Assembly: GCA_002493945.1 (NCBI GenBank)
Contig: DLAL01000024.1
Coordinates: 10,741-73,381 of the forward strand
Length of the DNA stretch: 62,641 bases
Direction: 5' to 3'
Origin: Porphyromonadaceae bacterium UBA7048
GTDB lineage: Bacteria > Bacteroidota > Bacteroidia > Bacteroidales > Muribaculaceae
Shown here: piece after piece, positions 25,809 through 36,090 of the stretch
How the letters are laid out: every line of letters begins with the position of its first letter
Position numbering within the stretch: position 1 is the first letter of the stretch
Translations under genes and position numbers: made by a program
Notes under the pieces: generated by a model
What the model was told of the DNA's origin: nothing
Seen by the model: the letters and a program-made list of their open reading frames with translations, nothing else
The model's database searches: none

Positions 25809-26423
25809 TCAGTGCTCGATATTTCTGATGAACCGTGCTGGATTGCCTGCGACAAGGGTGTAGGGGGCGACATCCTTGGTCACTACGCTGCCTGCTCCGA
25901 CCACGGCTCCGTCGCCGATGGTGACTCCGGGAAGGACGACGACATTCGACGCTATCCACACATTGCTGCCGACAGTGACGGGCCTCGCACGCATGATACC
26001 GCGGTTGCGCTCGTCGGGCTTGAACGAGTGAATGACCGTGCACAGACTCGTGTTGGGACCGATGAACACATTATCTCCGATGACCACTTCCGCCTCATCG
26101 AGTATGGTGAGGTTGAAGTTGCCGGTAAAATTGTCGCCTATGCGTATATTCGAGCCGAAATCGCAGCGGAACGGCGGATTGATGGTGCAGTTCTCGCCGA
26201 CCGAACCAAAGATGCGCCTGAGCACTTCTCGGCGTTCGCTTTTCCGCGAGGGAGGGATGGAGTTGAACTCAAAGCACAGCTCCTCGCATATGTCGAGATA
26301 GCGGCCTATGCCTTCTTCGAATCCGTTGACCCACTCTCCGGACCTTAAGCCGTCCAGCACAGCCGCTTCGGCACCCTGACGGACTCCGCCGTCAATACTG
26401 TCGTCAATAGTCTTTTTTGTCAT
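25809..26423 (-). CDS. Maltose/galactoside O-acetyltransferase-like hexapeptide acetyltransferase
   Basis: 204 residues. An N-terminal Mac-type helical cap is followed by a left-handed beta-helix of hexapeptide repeats ('CDFGSNIRIGDNFTGNFNLTILDEA'-type turns). The catalytic-site pattern 'TSLCTVIHSF' supplies the histidine, and 'VGSNVWIASNVVVLPGVTIGDGAVVGAGSVVTKDV' is the typical C-terminal coil, followed by 'VAGNPARFIRNI'. It acetylates a sugar using acetyl-CoA; the acceptor is unknown. 28 bases after sprA, 3 before the YjbR-like gene. Confidence 0.92.
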   Translation of the reverse strand: MTKKTIDDSIDGGVRQGAEAAVLDGLRSGEWVNGFEEGIGRYLDICEELCFEFNSIPPSRKSERREVLRRIFGSVGENCTINPPFRCDFGSNIRIGDNFTGNFNLTILDEAEVVIGDNVFIGPNTSLCTVIHSFKPDERNRGIMRARPVTVGSNVWIASNVVVLPGVTIGDGAVVGAGSVVTKDVAPYTLVAGNPARFIRNIEH

Positions 26424-26451
26424 AATCTATGTAATTACTGATGCCCGGACG

Positions 26452-29400
26452 TCAGCGTGCCAGTGAGAGGTTGAGCGACAGGCCGTAGGATGAGTTGGTG
26501 GTGGGATAGGCGCTCGTGGTGACAATGGGGCTGTTCACCTGATGATCAAAGTAGGCGCCTACGGTGATGCGCTTGCTCAGGATGTAGGACGCGGAGAAGT
26601 TGATGTTGAGAGTGTTGGTGCCGCTTGTGGCCTGCGAATAGTTGCCCTCGATGCGGCGTATGAGTGCCTGGTTGTGCTGATATGAGAAGTCGGCGTTCAG
26701 AGTGAGGTCGTTGCTGACGCCCACCTGCGAGCCCTTCATCTTGAGCACGGAGTTGAATCCGACTATCTTGTAGCCGAGCCCTACGGTGATGCCCTTCGAC
26801 GTGGCCTCTACTATCTGGCCTGCCGAAGAGTTGAGGGTCAGTGTGCGCTGGTCGCGGTACTCAGCGCTTACTTTCAGCTCGTTCTTCAGCGTGACGTTCA
26901 CGCCGAAGAGCGGAGCGAAGCGCTCGGTGATGGCCACGGAAGAGATGTTGTAGGGCGTCGAGGGGACGGGCTGTCCCGAGAGTTCGTCGAGGGTGAAGCC
27001 GAGGTCGCCGCGTCCCGTTCCGGCCCAGTTGAGATAGGAGGAGAAGGAGCCGACGGAGTAGGTGCACTGGTATGCGTGGCTGAGAGTGAATGTCTTGAAT
27101 ATGTTGCGGAGATTTCCGAGGTTGATCAGGCCGTCGTAGGTTATGCGCCAGTTTGGCATGACGGATGCGAAGGAGGGGAAGGGATTGAGATTCTCCTTGT
27201 GGGCCGACCGCTTGGTGTATGCGGCGACAAATGCCGGGATGAGGACGTCGGACGAGGTCTCGCTGACGGTGCCTACAGCCGGGTCGAAGGGCGCACCGGC
27301 ATGGGCGTTGCCGTCCATGAAGCCGCTCTCGGGATAATTGAGTCCGGCATACTGTGCCTCGACACGGTTGCGGATGACGGGGATATTATCGAGGAACTGC
27401 TGGAACGTGGGCGAGTAGTAGCCGTCGTCGGCACTGGAGCCGCGGAGAGCGGTGAGGATGGCGCAGTGGGTGCGCGTATAGGAGCCGGAGTAGGTCTGCG
27501 GCATACCGGCGTACATGAACTGCGTCTGTGTGTTGCGGTTGTCAGTGCGGTTGAATGTCAGCTGCACCTTGAATCCCTTGAAGAGTTCGAACTGAGCCTC
27601 GATATTGAGCTCGTTGGTGCGTGCGAATACCGACGGCGACGTCTGTCCGTCGTCGGTGAGGAGCCAGCCGCGGTCAAGAGCCTTCTTCACATAGCTCTCG
27701 TCAGTGAAGCCGAACGCGAAGTCAAGACCGGGCGACATCGGGCCGTAGTTCTTCGACTGGCCGAAGACATCGCCGATGTCGGGACGGAAGAGCGGCAGGC
27801 TCAGCGACTTGGTGTTGCGGTATTTGATTGATATGCTGCGGGGCGACAGGAGCAGACGCAGGGCGTATTCGCCGATATCGCGGGCTATGGACTTTTCTTC
27901 CTTTATGATTTCTGTGACGGTGAACTTAAGGTTTTCCTCGCCGCGTGTGAGCACTTCGACGGTGTTGTTGTCCACCGGACGGGTCTTTACGGCAAAGGGC
28001 TTGCCGTCGAGCGTGGTGGCGGTGACCTTCACCTTGTTGGCACGGAGATTGTGCTTGATGGTGACGGTGGTGTCGGGCTTTAGCTGGAATGTGCGGTCGA
28101 ATTTCTTCGGTTTCTTCTGTGCGGTCGAGCGCGAGCGTGTGTTGGCGAAGCGCTTGGTCACCTCCTTGAAAAGTTTCACTTTGTTGTACAGCGTCTCGAA
28201 GTTGATGCGTCCGTCAGCAGTCCACGACGCCTGGTTGGCGATGGAGTTGCCCAGAGAGATGCCGTCGATGGTGGCGCCGCGGTCCCAGCGGTAGGTGGCG
28301 TTGTAGCTCACCGAACCGGTCAGGAAGTCGAGGAAGGCAATCTTGTTAAAAGGCGCCTTGTACTGTCCGGTGAAAGTCTGATTGTAGGCCCAGGGCGTGC
28401 CGAGCGACTTGATAGACTGCCATACGGTGTCCTTCCACTGCTCGTACTTGTCAGGGAAGAGCTTGCGGTTGACGGCTCCGACGGTCTCCTCGATGCGCGC
28501 CGATGTATTTGAGTTGAAGGTCAGCGACAGGCTCTTGGTGAGGTTCCACGACAGCGACAGCTGACGGTCCCAGAGCCAGCTCTTGCTCACCGAGACGGGG
28601 AGCTGGAACATGACGTCGGTCTCCGAGCGTGTCTGCTGCTCGTAGTAGTTGCGGTTCATGGAAGTGAGGAAGGAGATGTTGTTCGGCAGCCACTGCAGCT
28701 CCCACTCCTTTAGAAATTTGGCGTTCTTGCTCTTGCCCTTTATGTTCTTGAACGGCTTGAAGGGCTTGATGAAGGGCGAATAGGAGTATGCGAGCGAGCC
28801 GCGGTAGTCGTTGGTATTCTCGTACTCAGTGGTGGGGTCAGACTTCGACTGCTTGGTGAATGAGAAATTCACCGTGAAGTTGGCCGGATCCCACGGCATC
28901 GGGTTCTTGCTCTTGACGTCGAACTTGAATCCCGACAGCGAGAAGTTCTGTATAGTGTTGCGCTCTATAGCATAGGCACTTATGGAATCGCGCTCGGCAT
29001 CGGTCTCGCACTCGTCGAGGGCATCCTTCAGAAGGACGTCCTGGTCGAGCGGATTGTACTTGGGCGAGGTCTTCTCCTTGCTCACGGAGTAATATATCGG
29101 AGCCTTGAGAGCTGCTTTTTCGGGAAGGAAACGTCCGAGGTCGGCCTGCACGGCCACGTTGTACTGCTCATAGTCGTCAAGGCGGCGTTCGTTCAGACTC
29201 TGGTCGACGCTGCCAAAGCCCGAGGTCTCGATGTGCGCGCCGAGGTTCACTGTGGCGATGTCGCTCATCGACAGGGTGGCATTGGCCTTCGCCGCCCAGC
29301 CGCCGGCCTCGTTGAAGTCGGTGACTTTGAGCTCGTTGACCCATACTGTGCCGTCCTTGGTCACGGCCGAGTTGTTGCGCACGCCGATGAGGATGACGCG

Positions 29401-32400
29401 GACGTCGCTCAGCGACGGATTGCCCATGACGGATATGCGGTTGCGCTCGTTGTCGGGGTCGCGGCCGGTGTAGAGCGTAGCGTACCCTACTCCGCTCTCC
29501 TGCTGACGCTTGGCGCGGTTGCGCTCGCGCTTGAGGTCGATGAGGTTCTGGAGGTTGAAGTCAAGGTAGTTGTTCAGAGGCCATACGACAGCCCGCTCGG
29601 CCGGCGAATAGCGGTCGTAGTGTCCCGGAGGGGTAATCTCGAGGGGCACCTCGTACTCATAGAAGTTGTTCTTCACATCCGAGCCGAGACGGATGAACAC
29701 CGACAGGTCGCCCGAACGGGTATTGGTGACGTTGTCTATCGGAGCTTCGGCATGAACCCACATCTGCATGCGCTTGTAGTTGCGGAGGTCCTGCTGCGTA
29801 TTGCGGTACACGCCGCGTGCATCGCCGGCGGTAAGACCGGTGAGCTTGAGCGACATCGACTGCTCGTTCAGCTGCGTAATCTGGCTCTGACCGGGGTCAG
29901 TGACACGCGTCACGCCGGGAGGGAGGACGTAGTTGACGGGCTCGCGCTCGGCGTTCTCCTCGATGTTGACCACTGACATGTCGAGTTTTCCGGTGGCAGG
30001 AGCGTCGCCGCGGGTGTTGAGATTGAAGTCGTAGCTGCGCCACTCGCCGCGGACGAGTTCGAGCGTGGCGAAACGCAGATGAACGGGCTTCTTGAATCCC
30101 GTCAGGAACATACGTGCGAAGCGGATGGTCGAGAAGTCGTTGATCGAGCCTACGATTTTCTCATAGTCTTTCAGAGGTATCTTGAACTGATACCATTCCA
30201 CCATCAGAGGAGTACCCTCGGGAGTAGGCTGAATCGACACCTGCTTGTCGGTGATGAAGTTGCGGCCCACCTCGAAATCCTCGGGACGAATCGACACGCG
30301 GTACTGGAAGTAGCGCTCGTATTCGTTGAGCGTATTGTCCTGATTGATGTCCTCCACATCGGGCACCGAGCGCGCCGACTGATAAAGAGGGTCGGGCGCA
30401 TCCTCGGGCGACAGGGAGTTGCCCTCGACGCCATTGTAGCGCTTGTAGCGCTCGAGCACGCCGAGGCGCTGCTCGTCGTAGTCATAGCCGAGATAGAAGT
30501 GGTAATTGTCGCCGGCAGGGTCGTTCAGTGCCGAATAGCGGTCGCGCTGCATGGCCTCGATGGCCGTCGGCGAGAGCTTGGTCATCAGCCGGTCGACATA
30601 GTCCTTATATGTCGGGAACTCGAACTCCATGTCGGTTGATAAGCCGTCGAGACCGAGGTCCTGACGAAGGCGCGCGCCGGTGGCGTTGTCGAACGAATAT
30701 GTCAGCGAGTTCTGCGACGATACACGACCCCACACGGTCTCCTGAAGATACTCGGTGCTGCCGTCGGCCGGGATGCCGTTCTCATAGCTCTTCAGACCGT
30801 CTTTGAGGATATCTTCCGAAAGTTCGCCGAAATTGATGTACAGGTCACCGCCTTCGGGATTGGGATTGTCGGGGTCAAGGAAGGGATTGAGAAGCCAGAA
30901 CTGCACGTACTCGATGTTGGACTGCTCGAAGTTCGTATTGTCCATCTTGCGCATGATGCCGCCCCAGCGTTTTTCGGGGAGCTGAAGAGCACCGGCGTCG
31001 TCAATGTTCACGTCGTCGACGTTGTAGGGACCGCGCTCGGTGGGATAGAAGGAGAGGTTGAGGGTCTGGATGAGCGACGATTCGCCGTAGCCGATCTCAC
31101 GTCCGGGGAATATTTCTTCCGACGTCACCTGACGCACGTAGGGGTTGGATAATTGCTTTAAATCGCTCTTGATATATCCCGGACACATCGACGAGTTACG
31201 CTGCGTGAAGAGGCGGTCGATGTAGTACCAGTTGAGCAGTGCTCGGTTCTTGCCGTAGTCGGGATTATTGCTCAGCGCCGCTTCGGGGAAGAGTGCGTCG
31301 GGCGAGGGGTCGTAAGGGGTCGACGACAGGAACCACGAATACGGCGAGCGCAGGTCGATGCCCGTCTGCGTGGCCTCGAAGTCGTCGATGTACGACGAGC
31401 CGCGGTTCGAGCCGGATTTCTGCTGGTGCGGAAGTATGGCGGCATACTCGGCCGTCAGGCTCAGCCGCGAGGGCTGAGTGGCATTCACGGTCGGAATCTT
31501 GTTGAGCAGATTGGTCAGCCACATGAATTCGCCATTGTATGCCAGGTTGAAACCGAGCATGGAGTTGTTGACCGTCTCGTCGCCGATATTCACCTTTTCT
31601 ATAAGCGCCTTCTCGGAGAAATGCAGGACAGTGGCGCCGATGTTCAGGTTCTTGTTGACCTTGTACTGAAGGTCAAGGCCGAGGAGCGTCTTGCGCTGGG
31701 TCGAGAACATAGACTGGTTCTCGAGTGTCACCGATATGCTCTGCCCCGAGTCGATGATGCTCTGATTGGTGATGGTGACTATACCCATCGCATAGTCGAC
31801 GGTATAATCGGAGTTCTCGGTGAGCCGCACTCCTCCGGCCATGACGACGACCGACCCTCGGGGTACGTTCATAGCGTTCAGCCTGATCTGCGAGCCTGAC
31901 GAGGCCTGATATTCGCCCGAGAGGATGAACTTGTTCTTGTCGGCATACTGACGGGCCACTACGAGAGTAGAGTCGTAGAGTTCCTGATAGACATACTTCT
32001 CGGCGAGAGCTGGATTGCCGATTTTCTCGGCGAGATGCTGACCGAAAGGCTCGACAACCGGGAAGATAATCTTACCCGTGGACGGATAAATCGTATAGTT
32101 CTCGATGAAGTCGAAGAAGCCGTCGGGATTGCTCTCCTGATTGGAGTCGATGCGGTCGAGATTCATCACCTGCAGAAGCGACTGGTTGTTGAGACCGGGC
32201 ACGGGCAGATAGTTTATCTGTGTGCCGGTGGTGTCGGAGAGATATTTGATGTTGAGCTTGAACTTCGACTTCTGAATCTGGTATCCGCCAATATTATACA
32301 CGTTCTTCATCATCAGGTCCCACATCGGGAGATAGGGCGAAGAAGTGGTGCTCTTGAGCATCTTCAGATACAGCGACTGGTCGGTGGTGGTGATGTCGCC

Positions 32401-33897
32401 CGAGAACTCGCCGACCTGAAAGACCTGGCCATTGTACGTATATTCGTAGGCCACGGCGAGGACTTCGTCGGCGTTCAGCGCGCTCTTGAGCGATATATAG
32501 CCCAGCGTGGAGTTGAGGGTGTACTCGCTCGACGAAAGCAGACGGGCACTCTCGACTTTCTCGAAATCGCGGCCGCCCGTTATGCCATAGGCGCTCAACG
32601 GCTCGAGCACCTGGGTGACCTGGCTGATGTTGCGCGCTCCGGGATATTCGGTCTTGATGATCTGAAGAAGGTTATTCGAGGCATTGGCCGGATTGGGGAG
32701 TGCGGGATTCGGCGTCCAGTAGTCCGACGCGAGAATCTCGTTTTCGCCGAGATCCATGAATCCGACGAAGTTGCGCGCCTGCTCGTACTTGCCCGTCTTG
32801 TTGGTGATCCACACCTCTATACGCGTGATGCTCACGCCCGACGAGACATACGGGAGGCGCGAGGCGAAGCGGTCGTAGTTGTTGCGGAAAAACTGCGCCA
32901 GGAAGTAGTGGCGGTTCTGGTCGTACTCGTCGGCATTGATGGTGAACTGCGTGGTCTGCGCGCCGCCGCGGGTGTTGACGGACTTGGACTCGGAGTTCTG
33001 CTGCGACACAAGCGCCGTGGCGGTCAGGCGGCCGAACTGCAGCTGGGTCTTGATACCGAAGAGCGCCGTTGAGCCGCGGATGAGGCTCGAACCCGTCGTG
33101 AGCGACACGTTGCCGGCCTCGATGCTCTTCACGATATCGTCTTCCTCGCCTTCGTAGGCCAGCTTGAGATTCTTGGAGTCGAAGTCGAAAGTCGCGTCGG
33201 TATTGTAGGTCATGTTGAACTTCATGCGGTTACCGACAGACGCGGCAATCGTTGCCTGTATCTTCTGGTCGAAATCGAAGTATGTCTTGCGACGTGCCGA
33301 AAGGCTCAGCGAGGGATTGTCGGTCTTGTTGCTGTTGATGCCCATCTTCAGCTGCACCGAGCCCTGAGTCTTGAGCGAGACACCGCCGGGGCCGAAAATC
33401 TTCTCCAGCGGTCCGAGAGCGAAGTTCATGTCGAGCACATTGAAGGGCTCCTTCTCGCCATCGGTCACGAGTCCGAGATTACGCTCGCGGTAGTACCGCT
33501 GCATGGAGCGGCGCAGCTGCCAGTTGTTGTACTGCTCGCGCGTGATGATGAAGGGAGGAGCTATCTCCGTATCGCCCAGACGGGTGCGCACCACGTAACA
33601 TCCCGTGGCAGGGTCGTACTCAGCAGAAGTGACGATGTTCGACGGCGTGGAGAGGTCATATGCCAGCTCGTCGCGCATCAGGTCGTCATAGCTCTGAGGC
33701 ACGGTCGGGAATATCGGCATGGGAAGGGGCACGGAGTCGCCCGGAGCAGCCGGAGGGATTGCCGACGGCGGCGGCGGCGTGAGCTGCGGCTCGTAGTACT
33801 GAGCCCCGGCGCGTTCGGGCACGACAAAAGCCGTCACCACCAGTACTGTAAGCAGGACGGCAAGTCTCGATATATGTCGTGCGAACACTTTTTCCAT
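26452..33897 (-). CDS. sprA: SprA/Sov outer membrane translocon of the type IX secretion system
   Basis: A 2481-residue protein, the size and layout of SprA (Sov), the giant outer-membrane beta-barrel that forms the type IX secretion translocon in Bacteroidota. An N-terminal signal peptide (about residues 1-32, ending 'RAGA') precedes a proline-rich stretch. The long body is rich in aromatic and amphipathic strands and ends in a terminal strand region ('GLSLNLSLAR'). It directly follows ruvA (22 bases), the common gene order in this phylum. No truncation or frameshift seen. Substrate proteins with T9SS C-terminal domains would be expected elsewhere in the genome. Confidence 0.95.
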   Translation of the reverse strand: MEKVFARHISRLAVLLTVLVVTAFVVPERAGAQYYEPQLTPPPPSAIPPAAPGDSVPLPMPIFPTVPQSYDDLMRDELAYDLSTPSNIVTSAEYDPATGCYVVRTRLGDTEIAPPFIITREQYNNWQLRRSMQRYYRERNLGLVTDGEKEPFNVLDMNFALGPLEKIFGPGGVSLKTQGSVQLKMGINSNKTDNPSLSLSARRKTYFDFDQKIQATIAASVGNRMKFNMTYNTDATFDFDSKNLKLAYEGEEDDIVKSIEAGNVSLTTGSSLIRGSTALFGIKTQLQFGRLTATALVSQQNSESKSVNTRGGAQTTQFTINADEYDQNRHYFLAQFFRNNYDRFASRLPYVSSGVSITRIEVWITNKTGKYEQARNFVGFMDLGENEILASDYWTPNPALPNPANASNNLLQIIKTEYPGARNISQVTQVLEPLSAYGITGGRDFEKVESARLLSSSEYTLNSTLGYISLKSALNADEVLAVAYEYTYNGQVFQVGEFSGDITTTDQSLYLKMLKSTTSSPYLPMWDLMMKNVYNIGGYQIQKSKFKLNIKYLSDTTGTQINYLPVPGLNNQSLLQVMNLDRIDSNQESNPDGFFDFIENYTIYPSTGKIIFPVVEPFGQHLAEKIGNPALAEKYVYQELYDSTLVVARQYADKNKFILSGEYQASSGSQIRLNAMNVPRGSVVVMAGGVRLTENSDYTVDYAMGIVTITNQSIIDSGQSISVTLENQSMFSTQRKTLLGLDLQYKVNKNLNIGATVLHFSEKALIEKVNIGDETVNNSMLGFNLAYNGEFMWLTNLLNKIPTVNATQPSRLSLTAEYAAILPHQQKSGSNRGSSYIDDFEATQTGIDLRSPYSWFLSSTPYDPSPDALFPEAALSNNPDYGKNRALLNWYYIDRLFTQRNSSMCPGYIKSDLKQLSNPYVRQVTSEEIFPGREIGYGESSLIQTLNLSFYPTERGPYNVDDVNIDDAGALQLPEKRWGGIMRKMDNTNFEQSNIEYVQFWLLNPFLDPDNPNPEGGDLYINFGELSEDILKDGLKSYENGIPADGSTEYLQETVWGRVSSQNSLTYSFDNATGARLRQDLGLDGLSTDMEFEFPTYKDYVDRLMTKLSPTAIEAMQRDRYSALNDPAGDNYHFYLGYDYDEQRLGVLERYKRYNGVEGNSLSPEDAPDPLYQSARSVPDVEDINQDNTLNEYERYFQYRVSIRPEDFEVGRNFITDKQVSIQPTPEGTPLMVEWYQFKIPLKDYEKIVGSINDFSTIRFARMFLTGFKKPVHLRFATLELVRGEWRSYDFNLNTRGDAPATGKLDMSVVNIEENAEREPVNYVLPPGVTRVTDPGQSQITQLNEQSMSLKLTGLTAGDARGVYRNTQQDLRNYKRMQMWVHAEAPIDNVTNTRSGDLSVFIRLGSDVKNNFYEYEVPLEITPPGHYDRYSPAERAVVWPLNNYLDFNLQNLIDLKRERNRAKRQQESGVGYATLYTGRDPDNERNRISVMGNPSLSDVRVILIGVRNNSAVTKDGTVWVNELKVTDFNEAGGWAAKANATLSMSDIATVNLGAHIETSGFGSVDQSLNERRLDDYEQYNVAVQADLGRFLPEKAALKAPIYYSVSKEKTSPKYNPLDQDVLLKDALDECETDAERDSISAYAIERNTIQNFSLSGFKFDVKSKNPMPWDPANFTVNFSFTKQSKSDPTTEYENTNDYRGSLAYSYSPFIKPFKPFKNIKGKSKNAKFLKEWELQWLPNNISFLTSMNRNYYEQQTRSETDVMFQLPVSVSKSWLWDRQLSLSWNLTKSLSLTFNSNTSARIEETVGAVNRKLFPDKYEQWKDTVWQSIKSLGTPWAYNQTFTGQYKAPFNKIAFLDFLTGSVSYNATYRWDRGATIDGISLGNSIANQASWTADGRINFETLYNKVKLFKEVTKRFANTRSRSTAQKKPKKFDRTFQLKPDTTVTIKHNLRANKVKVTATTLDGKPFAVKTRPVDNNTVEVLTRGEENLKFTVTEIIKEEKSIARDIGEYALRLLLSPRSISIKYRNTKSLSLPLFRPDIGDVFGQSKNYGPMSPGLDFAFGFTDESYVKKALDRGWLLTDDGQTSPSVFARTNELNIEAQFELFKGFKVQLTFNRTDNRNTQTQFMYAGMPQTYSGSYTRTHCAILTALRGSSADDGYYSPTFQQFLDNIPVIRNRVEAQYAGLNYPESGFMDGNAHAGAPFDPAVGTVSETSSDVLIPAFVAAYTKRSAHKENLNPFPSFASVMPNWRITYDGLINLGNLRNIFKTFTLSHAYQCTYSVGSFSSYLNWAGTGRGDLGFTLDELSGQPVPSTPYNISSVAITERFAPLFGVNVTLKNELKVSAEYRDQRTLTLNSSAGQIVEATSKGITVGLGYKIVGFNSVLKMKGSQVGVSNDLTLNADFSYQHNQALIRRIEGNYSQATSGTNTLNINFSASYILSKRITVGAYFDHQVNSPIVTTSAYPTTNSSYGLSLNLSLAR

Positions 33898-33919
33898 TTG
33901 CAGCGTACTCCGCCGCGGC

Positions 33920-34504
33920 CTACATGATGGAGAGAGCTTTCTTGACAGCGACCTCGACTTTCATCGCAGAATCTTGTCCGAAGAGCTTTTCGAGAGCCTT
34001 TTCGCTGAGCTTCTTGTCGAACCCGAGAGCCGTAAGGGCGGCGAAAGCCTCGTCGAACGCGTCGTTGCGCGAGGGAGTACTGATAGATAACGTAGATTCA
34101 CTCGCTTTTATTTTGTCGCGGAGGTCTACAATTATTCTTTCGGCCGTTTTTGTGCCGATTCCCTTGATGGCTTTCAGCCTCCTGACATCTCCGCTGCCGA
34201 TGACTGAGGCCAGTTCATCGCCCGAAAGCGACGACAATATAATCAACGCCGTGGCAGCTCCGACGCCCGACACTCCTATGAGCGCACGGAAGAGTTCGCG
34301 CTCGCGGGTCTCGGCGAATCCATATAGTACCCAGGCATCCTCGCGTATGCTTTCGTGCACGTAGAGAGTAGCTTTCTGCTGCCCCTCCAGTGCGCTGTAA
34401 GTGGGAAGGGTGATATTCAAAAGATAAGCCACGCCTCCGGCCGTCTCCAGGACAGCCGAAGCCGGTGTAAGTGCGGTCAAAGAACCGCTGATGTATTCAA
34501 TCAT
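33920..34504 (-). CDS. ruvA: Holliday junction branch migration protein RuvA
   Basis: 194 residues, family length. RuvA binds four-way junctions and loads RuvB. The N-terminal OB domain starts 'MIEYISGSLTALTPASAVLET'-type, the central region has two helix-hairpin-helix motifs ('IGVSGVGAATALIILSS' and 'IKGIGTKTAERIIVDL'), and the C-terminal three-helix domain follows a linker. It lies 11 bases after the AAA/PD-(D/E)XK gene and 22 before sprA. Confidence 0.97.
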   Translation of the reverse strand: MIEYISGSLTALTPASAVLETAGGVAYLLNITLPTYSALEGQQKATLYVHESIREDAWVLYGFAETRERELFRALIGVSGVGAATALIILSSLSGDELASVIGSGDVRRLKAIKGIGTKTAERIIVDLRDKIKASESTLSISTPSRNDAFDEAFAALTALGFDKKLSEKALEKLFGQDSAMKVEVAVKKALSIM

Positions 34505-34515
34505 TTATTCTTCAA

Positions 34516-36078
34516 TTATTTGACAATCCACTGCCCGAGCGTACGGGTCGACGCGTCGAAGTTGGCTCCGACTTTCACCACCCTGCGGCCGTCGAGGACA
34601 AACGGCAGCGCGTACTCCTTGCGCTCTATCTGGGCGAGCGCATCCTCGGCAGTGCCGTCGAGCTTGAATTCTATTATATATACGGTAGTCTTGGTGCCCA
34701 GCACAAGGTCGATGCGTCCGGCCGACGTGCGGTACTCCGCCTGCACGTAGAAGCCCAGCAGCCTGCCGACGCAGTACATCACATTCTGGTAGAAGTATTC
34801 ATTGCGGCTCTCCAGCTCGTAGGGTATACCGGCATAGAACGATTTCATCGCGCTCATGAAGCCCTCGATGTCGTCGGCAGCGAGCAGGCTGCGCAGAGTC
34901 ATCACGTAATTCTCGGCCGTGTCGCCGCTCATGGACGTGACCATCGGCAGAAGCAGATTGACGAAGCCCTTGGCCACCTCGCGGTTGGGATAGCCCAGCG
35001 TGTAAGTGACGTCGCCCCAGTCATCACATTCCGAGGCCTTGATGGTGAGGTAGCCCGTATAGAACATGAACGGGACCGGCTCATACTGTATCACATCTGT
35101 CGAGAGAAGCTTGGCTTCGGATATTTTAGCGCCGTCCAGCCTTGACAGGTCCGCGGCGGAATTCCGCAGCACCTGTATCAGATGGGTGGGAGTGCCGGTT
35201 TCGAACCAATAGGAACGGATTCTGACATCCGCCAGGCAGTTCAGGATGCTGTATGGATTGTAGACATCCTTCATGTCGTCGGCGAAGTGATAACCGTCAT
35301 ATGTGTTCTTCAGCAGCAGATATGTCTCTTCAACAGATTTGCCTCTGCTGGCGGCAAGTTCCGATATTCCACTCTCGAAATACTGATGAAGTTCGGTCTC
35401 GGTGATGCCGCATATGGTCGAGAATTTAGGAAGTATGGATATGTCGCGTATGTTGTTCAGTCCGCTGAACACGCTCAGTTTGCCGAGCTTGCCTACGCCT
35501 GTGAGAAGGACGAACCGCAGCTTGGCATCCATAGCCTTCATCACGCCGTAGAAATCATGCAGAAGCGCCTTGTTGTGCTCTAAGAACTCAGGCTTGTCCA
35601 TACAACGGATGATAGGCACATCGTATTCGTCGATAAGCACGACCACCCGACGGCCCGTCGCCTCATAGGCACGGTTAATCAGGCCCGAGAAACGCATCGG
35701 CAACGACCTGTCGGATTCATCCTGACCGTATATCGCCTCATACTCTCCGAGACAGCGTTCGAGGTGGTCATCCAGTGCGGTCAGAGTCGTATAGGTCTGC
35801 GGACTCATGTCGAAGTGCAGCACGGCATGCTCTTCCCACGGCTCGGGCATCAGAGTGTCTATCGCAAGACCTCTGAACAGTTCACGGTTGCCTCGGAAAA
35901 ATTCTTCAAGAGTCGACACAAGAAGACTCTTTCCGAACCGCCGCGGGCGGCTCAGAAAGTAGTATGTTCCGTCATTGACGAGGTCATATATGACGGCAGT
36001 CTTGTCGACATATATACATCCGTCTTCACGAAGTTTTCTGAAATTCTGTATGCCGAGAGGATAAACCGAAGTTTTCAT
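34516..36078 (-). CDS. AAA-ATPase-like / PD-(D/E)XK nuclease-domain protein, copy 1
   Basis: 520 residues. The N-terminus 'VYPLGIQNFRKLREDG' leads to a P-loop-like 'SRPRRFGKSLLVSTL' and a Walker B 'VVLIDEYDVPII', matching the AAA_ATPase-like family common in Bacteroidetes. The C-terminus has 'GRIDLVLG...VYIIEFKLDG', the D...ExK core of PD-(D/E)XK nucleases. Members occur in many copies per genome; their function is not settled. This copy lies just before ruvA and is a tandem paralogue of the gene at 36091-37665. Ends are almost identical between copies while the middle has diverged. Confidence 0.92.
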   Translation of the reverse strand: MKTSVYPLGIQNFRKLREDGCIYVDKTAVIYDLVNDGTYYFLSRPRRFGKSLLVSTLEEFFRGNRELFRGLAIDTLMPEPWEEHAVLHFDMSPQTYTTLTALDDHLERCLGEYEAIYGQDESDRSLPMRFSGLINRAYEATGRRVVVLIDEYDVPIIRCMDKPEFLEHNKALLHDFYGVMKAMDAKLRFVLLTGVGKLGKLSVFSGLNNIRDISILPKFSTICGITETELHQYFESGISELAASRGKSVEETYLLLKNTYDGYHFADDMKDVYNPYSILNCLADVRIRSYWFETGTPTHLIQVLRNSAADLSRLDGAKISEAKLLSTDVIQYEPVPFMFYTGYLTIKASECDDWGDVTYTLGYPNREVAKGFVNLLLPMVTSMSGDTAENYVMTLRSLLAADDIEGFMSAMKSFYAGIPYELESRNEYFYQNVMYCVGRLLGFYVQAEYRTSAGRIDLVLGTKTTVYIIEFKLDGTAEDALAQIERKEYALPFVLDGRRVVKVGANFDASTRTLGQWIVK

Positions 36079-36090
36079 ATCTAATCGCCT